Shown here piece by piece: positions 44,569 to 52,237 of a stretch of 64,000 nucleotides of DNA; within the stretch, counting starts at the first letter, position 1; each line of letters starts with the position of its first letter. The position numbers and the translations under genes were made by a program. The notes below the pieces were generated by a model. The model was not told the origin of the DNA. It worked only from the letters and a program-made list of their open reading frames with translations, and searched no databases. The stretch lies in contig NZ_BMFQ01000003.1 of the NCBI RefSeq assembly GCF_014638915.1, positions 372,001 to 436,000 on the forward strand, in the 5' to 3' direction. The DNA is from Xanthomarina arctica. GTDB taxonomy: Bacteria > Bacteroidota > Bacteroidia > Flavobacteriales > Flavobacteriaceae.

Positions 44569-45882
44569 TTAGATCTCTCTATTAGAATCCCAAGCCTCTA
44601 AATAATCTTTAACAGCTTTTACAAATTGTCCTCCTAACGCACCATTTACAACTCTGTGGTCGTAAGAATGCGATAAGAACATTCTGTAACGGATACCAAT
44701 AAAATCACCTTCAGGTGTTTCTACAACTGCCGGTACTTTTCTAATGGCTCCAAGAGCTAAAATACCTACTTGTGGCTGACTGATAATTGGAGTTCCCATA
44801 ATACTACCAAAAGTTCCAACGTTGGTTACTGTATAAGTTCCGCCTTGAATATCGTCTGGTTTCAATTGGTTTAATCTAGCTCTGTTAGCTAAATCGTTCA
44901 CTTTTTTAGTCATACCAACCAAATTAAGTTGGTCTGCATCTTTAATAACAGGAACAATTAAGTTTCCATCTCCTAAAGCGGCGGCCATTCCTAAATTGAT
45001 ATGTTTTTTCTTAACTATTGTATCTCCTTGTAAGGAAATATTCATCATTGGAAAATCGCGTAATGCTTTTGCTACAGCTTCCATAAAAATTGGTGTGAAG
45101 GTTAAATTTTCGCCCTCACGCTTAAAAAAGCCATCTTTAACTTTCTTTCTCCAATTCCATATTTTAGTAACATCTGCCTCAATAAAACTCTGCACATGCG
45201 CAGACGTTTGAACCGATTGTACCATGTGATGTGCAATTAGCTTGCCCATTCTAGACATTTCAATAATTTCGTCGCCTTCACTAGAAATAATAGGAGCTTG
45301 TACTGGTTTTTCAGTTTTAACAGGGGTTGCTTTTGGAGCTTCCGTAGTTTTTACCGGTTGTGGTGTGGCACTTCTAGATTCTAAATGTTCTAAAATATCA
45401 TTTTTAGTAACACGACCATCTTTTCCAGTTCCCGCAAGCGTATCTAATTCCGCTTGAGAAACACCTTCTTTTTTAGCTATATTTTTAACTAAAGGAGAAT
45501 AGAATCTATCTTCCGAAGAACTTACTGAAGTAACGATTTCTTGAGCAACCTCAACTGTTTTCGCTACTTGAGCAACAGATGTTTGTTCTGTAACCGCTTG
45601 CTTAGCAGGTGTTGCTTTTGGAGCTTCAACTGATCCTTCGCCTTCTGTTTCAATAATAGCAATAACTTGTCCTACCTGAACCACATCGTCTACATTGAAT
45701 AATTTCTCAACTAAAACGCCAGTGACTTCACTAGGTACTTCGCTATCTACTTTATCAGTGGCAATTTCAAGAACTGCTTCGTCTGATTCAATAGTATCCC
45801 CTACTTCTTTTAACCAAGAAGTAATAGTCGCTTCTGCTACACTTTCTCCCATTTTCGGGAGTTTTAATTCAAATTTTGCCAT
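44569..45882 (-). CDS. 2-oxo acid dehydrogenase dihydrolipoamide acyltransferase (E2)
   Basis: A 437-residue E2: lipoyl domain (about 1-78) with the lipoylated K44 in EIATDKVDSEVPS, an Ala/Pro/Thr linker, the peripheral subunit-binding domain (SPLVKNIAKKEGVSQAEL, about 132-170), a second linker, and the catalytic domain from about 205 to the end. The active-site motif reads HSYDHRVVNGALGG, with Asn in place of the usual Asp of HxxxDG; I recall this variant in other Bacteroidota. It could belong to 2-oxoglutarate, branched-chain or pyruvate dehydrogenase; no E1 or E3 is adjacent. A minus-strand TAATTTTG at 45920-45927 may be its promoter. Confidence 0.93.
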   Translation of the reverse strand: MAKFELKLPKMGESVAEATITSWLKEVGDTIESDEAVLEIATDKVDSEVPSEVTGVLVEKLFNVDDVVQVGQVIAIIETEGEGSVEAPKATPAKQAVTEQTSVAQVAKTVEVAQEIVTSVSSSEDRFYSPLVKNIAKKEGVSQAELDTLAGTGKDGRVTKNDILEHLESRSATPQPVKTTEAPKATPVKTEKPVQAPIISSEGDEIIEMSRMGKLIAHHMVQSVQTSAHVQSFIEADVTKIWNWRKKVKDGFFKREGENLTFTPIFMEAVAKALRDFPMMNISLQGDTIVKKKHINLGMAAALGDGNLIVPVIKDADQLNLVGMTKKVNDLANRARLNQLKPDDIQGGTYTVTNVGTFGSIMGTPIISQPQVGILALGAIRKVPAVVETPEGDFIGIRYRMFLSHSYDHRVVNGALGGQFVKAVKDYLEAWDSNREI

Positions 45883-45919
45883 ATCTGTAATGGAAAGATG
45901 TTTTTTTAAATAATGAATG

Positions 45920-45927
45920 CAAAATTA
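45920..45927 (-). promoter_or_regulatory. Candidate -7 element (TAATTTTG) for the E2 gene
   Basis: The minus-strand element TAATTTTGCATT fits TAnnTTTG, 37 bases before the start. It lies within the 80-bp gap after the GT2 gene. Confidence 0.45.
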
Positions 45928-45962
45928 ATGAAAATTCATTAATTCTATTGCAGTTTATTCAA

Positions 45963-47069
45963 TTAATTATTTTTTATATGAATGACTTCTCCGCGACTTT
46001 TAGAGCTATTACTTCCTAAAATAACTTGGGATGATGTTAGCAAGAATTTAAAAGTACTAGGCGAATTCTTCTGGTTTCCTAAAAGGATCTTAATGGCTCT
46101 TTTAAAACCTAGAAAATTCAAATCTAATATATATTCCACATGTGGAACATAATTTGAAACTCTTTCTTGAGTCTCCATATTTTTGTCCAGCGTGTGTTGA
46201 AGTTGTAAGTTTTTATCATTTGAAATAAATACATACTCACTGACATTACTAGAAGTTGCTTCTCCTTTTGGATAAAAAATGGAAACTATTTTAATTCCAA
46301 TCCATATTAAAATATTAAAAAGCCAATTGGGTTTAAAATGTTTCTTAAAAAACAACTGCATAGCTCCATTGAATCTTTTAGCATAGGTTTTATCTTTTAA
46401 GGTACTTTCTCCTTTAAAATGAATAACCGTTGTATCTGAATTATAATAATTTTGATACCCTGCCTTTAAAACTTTATAAGATAAATCGATGTCTTCGCCA
46501 TACATAAAATAGTCCTCGTCCAAGCCTCCTACTTCCAAGTAAACGGTTTTCTTAACAATCATAAATGCACCAACCAACATAGCCACTTTTCCAATTTGAT
46601 CTGGACTTAAATGATTGGCATAATAAGGTTCTGAATATCCAAGAAGTTTCTGAATGGAAACCATTGGTGTTGGGATATTACGTTTACTTTCTGGTAAAAA
46701 ATCGCCTTTACCATCAATTAATTTACAGCCTAATAGACCTAAATCTGGTAAAGTGTCTGCAAATCTTAAAAGTGTAGTAAAGGTATCTTCAGCTACTACT
46801 GTATCTGGATTTAAAATGCAAAGGTACTCCCCTTTTGCTTGTTTAATTCCTATATTATTTCCTGTTGAAAACCCACCATTAGTTTTGTTTTCAATTAATT
46901 TAACTTTTGGAAATAGGTGCTTGACCATTTCACAACTATCGTCTGGAGAATTGTTGTCAATAACTATAATTTCAGCATCGATATTTGAAACCGCGGCCTC
47001 AACACTTCTTAGGCAAAGCTCCAAGAAATAGCGTACGTTATAATTTAATATGATGACAGATAATTTCAA
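45963..47069 (-). CDS. GT2 glycosyltransferase (WbbL-like)
   Basis: A 368-residue protein: GT-A domain with LSVIILNYNVRYFLELCLRS (3-22), VIDNNSPDDS (about 36-45), the metal-site CILNPDTVV and FMYGEDIDLSYKVLKAGYQNY (about 188-208). A hydrophobic segment (WLFNILIWIGIKIVSIFY, about 254-271) may anchor it at the membrane. WbbL-like members add rhamnose or other sugars to lipid-linked glycans. The C-terminal 90 residues are family-specific. It starts 8 bp after recR in the same direction. The sugar is unknown. Confidence 0.9.
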   Translation of the reverse strand: MKLSVIILNYNVRYFLELCLRSVEAAVSNIDAEIIVIDNNSPDDSCEMVKHLFPKVKLIENKTNGGFSTGNNIGIKQAKGEYLCILNPDTVVAEDTFTTLLRFADTLPDLGLLGCKLIDGKGDFLPESKRNIPTPMVSIQKLLGYSEPYYANHLSPDQIGKVAMLVGAFMIVKKTVYLEVGGLDEDYFMYGEDIDLSYKVLKAGYQNYYNSDTTVIHFKGESTLKDKTYAKRFNGAMQLFFKKHFKPNWLFNILIWIGIKIVSIFYPKGEATSSNVSEYVFISNDKNLQLQHTLDKNMETQERVSNYVPHVEYILDLNFLGFKRAIKILLGNQKNSPSTFKFLLTSSQVILGSNSSKSRGEVIHIKNN

Positions 47070-47077
47070 AAACTAGG

Positions 47078-47695
47078 TTAAGATTTTAATGATAATTCAA
47101 AAGGGATGCGATTAATAATACTTCGTCCAAGGGTAATTTCGTCTGTGTACTCTAATTCATTTCCAACCGAAATCCCTCGAGCTATAGTTGAAGTTGTTAT
47201 TTTGTAATCCTGTATTTGTTTATAAATATAAAAATTGGTAGTATCTCCTTCCATCGTGGAACCTAAAGCAAAAATAAGCTCTTTTACTGTTCCTTGTTTC
47301 ACCTTTTCTACCAAAGGTTGAATATTTAAATCGTTGGGACCAATGCCATCCATAGGAGAAATTTTTCCACCTAAAACATGATAAAGACCTTTAAATGAAC
47401 TGGTGTTCTCTATAGCCATGACATCGCGAATATCTTCAACCACACAAATTATTTCGTTGCTTCTGTGAGGATTAGCACAAATTTCACAAATCTCGTGGTC
47501 ACTAATATTATTACAACTTTTACAGAATTTTATTTCTGTTCTCATGGATTCCAAGGCTTTAACTAATTGAAGCGTCTGATCTTCAGGTTGTCTTAATAGA
47601 TGTAACACCAAACGTAATGCCGTACGCTTACCTATTCCTGGTAATTGCGACATTTCATGAACTGCTTTTTCTAAAAGTTTCGAGGAAAATTCCAT
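47078..47695 (-). CDS. recR: Recombination protein RecR
   Basis: RecR forms a clamp with RecO/RecF for RecA loading at gaps. From ATG 47695 (205 residues, [29 protein letters not shown]) it contains the HhH motif, a C4 zinc finger ([16 protein letters not shown]), a Toprim domain ([13 protein letters not shown]) and the C-terminal Walker-B-like region (TLGRSIINR). Nine in-frame residues upstream of the chosen ATG are not conserved and are left out. The GT2 gene follows by 8 bp. Confidence 0.96.
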   Translation of the reverse strand: MEFSSKLLEKAVHEMSQLPGIGKRTALRLVLHLLRQPEDQTLQLVKALESMRTEIKFCKSCNNISDHEICEICANPHRSNEIICVVEDIRDVMAIENTSSFKGLYHVLGGKISPMDGIGPNDLNIQPLVEKVKQGTVKELIFALGSTMEGDTTNFYIYKQIQDYKITTSTIARGISVGNELEYTDEITLGRSIINRIPFELSLKS

Positions 47696-47829
47696 AGCTG
47701 CGAATTTACTACTTAGACTCAAATTACACTAATTTTACTTGATTCTTTTTAATTGTGATTTCTGTGACTATTTTATTTGGATTTTGCTATATAATACGTG
47801 TAATTTGAACCCTAGAAATTTCTTTTCTC

Positions 47830-49269
47830 ATGAATTCGACTCAAATTATCTTACTTATATTATCTTATTTTGGTGTATTAATTTTAATTTCTTATTTCAC
47901 TGGAAAAAAATCAAGCAACGATGCTTTTTTTAAAGGAAATAAAGAATCCCCTTGGTTTGTTGTTGCATTTGGAATGATTGGCGCTTCGCTTTCTGGGGTT
48001 ACTTTTATTTCAGTTCCTGGCTGGATTGAAGCCTCTCAGTTTAGTTATATGCAAGTTGTTTTAGGCTATATTGTTGGTTATTTGGTGATTGGAACCGTTT
48101 TACTTCCGCTTTATTATAAACTAAATTTAACCTCAATTTATACGTATTTAGAAGAACGTTTTGGAGATTACTCCTATAAAACCGGGGCTTCTTTTTTCTT
48201 AATCTCCAGAGTTGTAGGAGCTAGTTTTAGGTTGTTTTTGGTGGCAAATGTTTTGCAAATAATTCTATTCGATGAAATAGGTATCGCCTTTTGGCAAACC
48301 GTTGTTATCACCGTTTTATTAATCTGGTTATACACTTTTAAATCTGGAATTAAGACCATTGTATGGACAGATACCTTACAAACATTATTTATGCTGATAG
48401 CCGTTGGTGTCTCTATTTATTTTGTTAGTGATGAATTAGGTTTAAATAGTGGCAATATTTTAAGTTTTGTGCTTGATAACGATTTATCTAAAACCTTCTT
48501 TTTCGACGATTTCAAATCCAGCGATTACTTTTGGAAACAGTTTATTTCTGGAGCTTTTATTGCGATAGTAATGACTGGATTAGATCAAGATATGATGCAG
48601 AAAAATCTAACCTGCAAAACGCTAAAAGATGCGCAAAAAAACATGTTCTGGTTTACCATTGTTTTAACCATTGTCAACTTTATCTTTCTAAGTTTAGGTT
48701 TATTATTAACAGTATATGCAGAGCAAAATGGTATCGATGCACATAAAGACGACTTATTTCCTCTCTTGGCAAAAAACTATTTGGGAACTGGGGTTTTTGT
48801 GTTTTTCTTAATTGGATTAATCGCTGCTGCCTACAGTAGTGCAGACAGTGCTTTAACAGCATTAACAACATCGTTTAGTATTGATATTTTAGATATTGAA
48901 AAGAAACTGGATGAGAAAGCACAAGTGGTTAAAAGGAAACAAATTCACATTCTGTTTTCTCTTATTTTAATTCTTGTTATTATTTCGTTTAAGTATCTTA
49001 TAAAAGATGAAAGTGTTATTGCTAAACTCTTTGTATTTGCCGGATATACTTATGGTCCGTTATTGGGATTATACGCTTTTGGATTGTTTACAAAATGGCA
49101 GGTAAAGGATAAATTGGTTCCTATAATTGCGATACTTTCACCTATCTTATCTTATATTATTAGCATGTACAGCTCGAAATGGCTAGGCTTCGAATTTGGA
49201 TTCTTTATTTTGATCTTAAATGGTTTCTTAACCTTTATGGGATTATTAATGATAAAAAGGAAGGTTTAG
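47830..49269 (+). CDS. Sodium:solute symporter
   Basis: A 479-residue inner-membrane protein with about 13 helices of the SSS family. Family landmarks are GKKSSNDAFFKGNKESPWFVVAFGMIGASLSGVTFISVPG (about 25-64), LEERFGDYSYKTGASFFL and the unwound-helix region AAAYSSADSALTAL (about 333-346), which contributes to the Na+ site. The solute is not predictable. It diverges from recR across 134 bp. Confidence 0.93.
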   Translation: MNSTQIILLILSYFGVLILISYFTGKKSSNDAFFKGNKESPWFVVAFGMIGASLSGVTFISVPGWIEASQFSYMQVVLGYIVGYLVIGTVLLPLYYKLNLTSIYTYLEERFGDYSYKTGASFFLISRVVGASFRLFLVANVLQIILFDEIGIAFWQTVVITVLLIWLYTFKSGIKTIVWTDTLQTLFMLIAVGVSIYFVSDELGLNSGNILSFVLDNDLSKTFFFDDFKSSDYFWKQFISGAFIAIVMTGLDQDMMQKNLTCKTLKDAQKNMFWFTIVLTIVNFIFLSLGLLLTVYAEQNGIDAHKDDLFPLLAKNYLGTGVFVFFLIGLIAAAYSSADSALTALTTSFSIDILDIEKKLDEKAQVVKRKQIHILFSLILILVIISFKYLIKDESVIAKLFVFAGYTYGPLLGLYAFGLFTKWQVKDKLVPIIAILSPILSYIISMYSSKWLGFEFGFFILILNGFLTFMGLLMIKRKV

Positions 49270-49335
49270 GTATTACACAGAGCTCCACTGAGAAAACACG
49301 GTGGTTCGCAGAGAGTTTTTTCAAATTATAATTTT

Positions 49336-49373
49336 AGGCATTTGCAACTTTAGACACTTTAAAACTGTCTAGT
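49336..49373. repeat. Copy of the CTAAAGTGTCTAAAG repeat family at a stop codon
   Basis: On the minus strand, the stop of the CoA-binding gene reads TTT TAA AGTGTCTAAAGTT, followed by GCAAATGCCTAAAAT. It is the same repeat family as at 6422-7414, and the TAA stop is part of the repeat unit, as in the MATE gene. Confidence 0.75.
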
Positions 49374-49721
49374 AGAAAGCAATACCAGAGTACAGGCCAC
49401 TTCAAAGTCTATTTTATTCATTTTAAGTATATTATAAAATTCCGAATTTTCTGTACCTGGATTAAAAATAACCCGTTTAGGTTCTAAAGAAATTATATAA
49501 TCGTAATATGGCTTCTGATTTGTAGGATTTAGATAAAGAGTTACTGTATCGATGTTTTTATATGGCATCAAATCTGTATCAATTTGCACTCCATCAACAA
49601 GCCCCACTTTCAAGCCAATGGCTACCACTTCATGACCAGATTGCTTCAATCTATTAATTGCCATATTCGAATATCTACTTGGATTTAAAGAAGCACCAAG
49701 AACTAATGTTTTTTTGCTCAT
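49359..49721 (-). CDS. CoA-binding domain protein (YccU-like)
   Basis: A 120-residue Rossmann protein: KKTLVLGASLNPSRYSNMAI at the N-terminus, LVDGVQIDTDLMPYKNIDTVTLYLNP in the middle and PKRVIFNPGTENSEF near the end. CoA_binding_2 proteins bind CoA or NAD(P); their physiological role is unclear. The final codons run into the repeat described at 49336-49373. A ribosome-binding AG-rich stretch precedes the ATG weakly. Confidence 0.88.
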   Translation of the reverse strand: MSKKTLVLGASLNPSRYSNMAINRLKQSGHEVVAIGLKVGLVDGVQIDTDLMPYKNIDTVTLYLNPTNQKPYYDYIISLEPKRVIFNPGTENSEFYNILKMNKIDFEVACTLVLLSTRQF

Positions 49722-49880
49722 CTGTTAAAGTCTGTTAAGTATTGTTAAAAAAAGTAACATTACTCAAATTTAAACGTCTATTAATTAAATACAAAATAAG
49801 TTTTCTTAAAATAATCTTATAATTATATTTAATAGCCTTCATAATAGTTGATGGTTAGTGTTAAGTCTGGCTATTAAATT

Positions 49881-49912
49881 AAAAAACCCAAAACTTCATG
49901 TTTTGGGTTTTT
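49881..49912. terminator. Hairpin terminator, unit 1
   Basis: AAAAAACCCAAAAC, TTCAT loop, GTTTTGGGTTTTT: perfect stem with A-run and T-run flanks, so usable in both directions. Confidence 0.85.
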
Positions 49913-50044
49913 GATTTCTAATTGTTAAATGATAGTTAAATACGAAAACGGATGAAATAAATTCAACTTTTCTACGTCTTAATAGTAAGTGATAAGTTTA
50001 AAAAACTTTTTATGGTTAGTGTTAGTTAAGATTGGTTAGTAGTG

Positions 50045-50077
50045 AAAAACCCGAAACAGTTATGTTTCGGGTTTTTT
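50045..50077. terminator. Hairpin terminator, unit 2 (KAS III terminator)
   Basis: AAAAACCCGAAAC, a six-base loop and GTTTCGGGTTTTTT. It is the first terminator met by leftward transcripts leaving the KAS III gene at 50141. Confidence 0.9.
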
Positions 50078-50140
50078 GTATTTATAAAGATTCCTGCCTT
50101 TCAACTTCGCTGAAGCTAGGCTGAACAATGGCGTAGGGAT

Positions 50141-51151
50141 TTACCATTTAATTATAACAGAGCCCCAAGTAAATCCACTACCAAAAGCGGCTAAAACTAC
50201 GGTATCTCCTTCTTTTATTTTTCCTTCTTCCCAAGCCTCGGTTAAAGCAATTGGAATAGAAGCTGCAGTGGTATTTCCGTATTTTTGGATATTATTAAAA
50301 ACTTGATCGTCTGTTAACTGAAATTTTCTTTGTATAAACTGTGAAATTCTTAAATTAGCTTGATGTGGTATCAACATATCGATATCACTTACCTGCAAAT
50401 TATTTTTCTCTAAACCTTCATTAATTACTTCACTAAAACGAACTACGGCATTTTTAAATACAAATTGCCCATTCATATAAGGAAAATAGCTATCGTCTTC
50501 AGGGTTATTTTCGGCAAGAATATCTGTCACCCAACGTGTTCCCATTCCTGGAGCTTTTACTACCAATTCTTCGGCATATTCTCCTTGAGAATGTAAATGC
50601 GTTGATAAAATACCTTTAGAATTATTTTCTTCTCTAGTTAATACAGCAGCTCCAGCACCATCTCCAAAAATTACTGAAACACCTCTTCCTCTATCTGTTT
50701 TATCCAAGCCGTGAGAATGCAGTTCACTACCAATAACTAGTATGTTTTTATACATACCTGTTTTAATAAAATTATCAGCTACAGAAATAGCATAAACGAA
50801 ACCTGAACATTGATTTCTAACATCTAAAGCCCCAACAGTTTTGATATCTAATTCTTTTTGAACAAAAACACCTGGACCTGGGAAATAATAATCCGGACTT
50901 AAAGTTGCAAAGACAATAAAGTCTATATCATCCTTATCAATTCCTGAGCGTTCAATAGCTATTCTAGCGGCTTTTACCCCCATAACAGCAGTAGTATCTC
51001 CAGAACCTTCTTTTACCCAACGTCTTTCTTGGATTCCAGTTCGTTCCTGAATCCATGCATCGTTGGTGTCCATCATTTTAGATAAATCATCGTTGGTCAC
51101 CACATTATCAGGAACATACTTTCCTAAACCAATAATTTTCGAATTATACAT
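50141..51151 (-). CDS. Beta-ketoacyl-ACP synthase III (FabH-like)
   Basis: A 336-residue thiolase-fold enzyme with the triad C115 (VRNQCSGF), H263 (LIPHQANLRIS) and N293 (YGNTTAASIPI). FabH condenses acetyl- or other acyl-CoA with malonyl-ACP to start fatty-acid chains. It stands alone, away from plsX/rpmF, so it may be a second KAS III with a different primer (inference). The start MYNSKIIGLGKYVPDNVV is typical. Confidence 0.9.
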   Translation of the reverse strand: MYNSKIIGLGKYVPDNVVTNDDLSKMMDTNDAWIQERTGIQERRWVKEGSGDTTAVMGVKAARIAIERSGIDKDDIDFIVFATLSPDYYFPGPGVFVQKELDIKTVGALDVRNQCSGFVYAISVADNFIKTGMYKNILVIGSELHSHGLDKTDRGRGVSVIFGDGAGAAVLTREENNSKGILSTHLHSQGEYAEELVVKAPGMGTRWVTDILAENNPEDDSYFPYMNGQFVFKNAVVRFSEVINEGLEKNNLQVSDIDMLIPHQANLRISQFIQRKFQLTDDQVFNNIQKYGNTTAASIPIALTEAWEEGKIKEGDTVVLAAFGSGFTWGSVIIKW

Positions 51152-51289
51152 AAATAAATCTTTTTAGTCATTTTATATGAATGGCAATTTAAACATTAAA
51201 AATAGTATTCTTATAATATTTGATTATAATTCAATATCGTCTCAAAGGTTTAAATTTTGTTTTTTTAAACTCACTTAGTAGTGCAACGC

Positions 51290-51316
51290 AAAAAACCTTT
51301 CAGTTGAAAGGTTTTT
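51290..51316. terminator. Terminator of the OmpA-family gene
   Basis: AAAAAACCTTTCA-GT-TGAAAGGTTTTT, 23 bases beyond the OmpA-family stop on the minus strand, with T-rich continuation. Confidence 0.85.
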
Positions 51317-51339
51317 ATTATGAATTAAAAAACTAAAAA

Positions 51340-51942
51340 TTACTGTTGAGTATAAGCTTTTACAATAATTTCTACTCTTCTATTTTTTGCTTTATTTGCT
51401 TCACTATCGTTTGGAGCAACTGGTCTTTGTTCTCCAAATCCTTGCCCTGAAATAATACTACTTGGAACACCTTTAGAAATTAAGTATTCAGCAACATTGT
51501 CTGCACGTGCAGATGATAATTCTAAATTTGTAGCGTATTTTTTTGCTAATACTGGACCTATAGACTCGTTATCCGTAAATCCTTGAACAACAATTTGCTG
51601 TCCAGAAAGCTTAGATAATGAAGGTGCAATTTTAGCTAAAGCTATTTTCCCTGCAGCATTAACCTCATAACCTCCTTCTGAGAATACAATCGAATTAACC
51701 AAAGTCACCTTTAATTGATCTTTTAATTCTGTTATTTGAATTTCATTACTAGCAATTTGAGCCTGATCACCAATCAAAGCTGCAGTTAATTGCTGATTTA
51801 ACGCTGCATAAACATTTACTGTCTGAACTGCAGCATCAGTTTGCTGAACTTGATCTGTATAAGTCTTTTTCGACACACAACTCGATACTAATAAAGCAAT
51901 AGAAAATAAAAAAAGGCCTAATAATTTTTTTGTGAATTTCAT
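51340..51942 (-). CDS. OmpA-family peptidoglycan-binding lipoprotein
   Basis: A 200-residue lipoprotein: signal MKFTKKLLGLFLFSIALLVSSC with lipidated C22, a short helical linker rich in Gln (to about 75), then an OmpA C-terminal domain (about 80-198) with GFTDNESIGPVLAKKYATNLELSSARADNVAEYL and NRRVEIIVK. The Asp and Arg of the TD...R pattern bind diaminopimelate. It should tether the outer membrane to peptidoglycan. It is monocistronic. Confidence 0.93.
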   Translation of the reverse strand: MKFTKKLLGLFLFSIALLVSSCVSKKTYTDQVQQTDAAVQTVNVYAALNQQLTAALIGDQAQIASNEIQITELKDQLKVTLVNSIVFSEGGYEVNAAGKIALAKIAPSLSKLSGQQIVVQGFTDNESIGPVLAKKYATNLELSSARADNVAEYLISKGVPSSIISGQGFGEQRPVAPNDSEANKAKNRRVEIIVKAYTQQ

Positions 51943-52237
51943 TTTTTTTTAAAATTTAAATTTAGAATGTAAAAATACAATTTATCTCAAAATAAAAAAC
52001 GTCGTAAACGATTAAAAGTGAGGAGCATATTCTGTTTCAAAAAGTGTGTTTTTTTTAAACACTGAAACCGTTTTCTAAAGGCAAATTAAATTCAACAAAG
52101 TTGCATAATGGTTAGCTTTATTGTGCGTGAAATTTATTTAGAAAAGAAATAATTTTAACTATAAACTCTTTTTCAACAAGTTTTTAATAATTTCATCTTA
52201 AGTTTTAGTAGTTTTAAAAATCAAAAACAAAAACCTT

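Larger units (their letters stand above)
49722..50140. other. 419-bp gap with two terminator units and direct repeats
   Basis: Between the CoA-binding gene start and the KAS III stop. It contains two hairpins (49881-49912 and 50045-50077), each preceded on the plus strand by the 13-bp repeat ATGGTTAGTGTTA (49851-49863 and 50012-50024), and a half copy of the ATTCCTGC and CTTCGCTGAAGCT repeats at 50090-50118. No reading frame looks coding. Confidence 0.7.

Noticed and set aside
49722-50140. tRNA or riboswitch in the gene-free gap
   Set aside because: No cloverleaf, T-loop or known riboswitch core is visible; only terminators and short repeats are seen.
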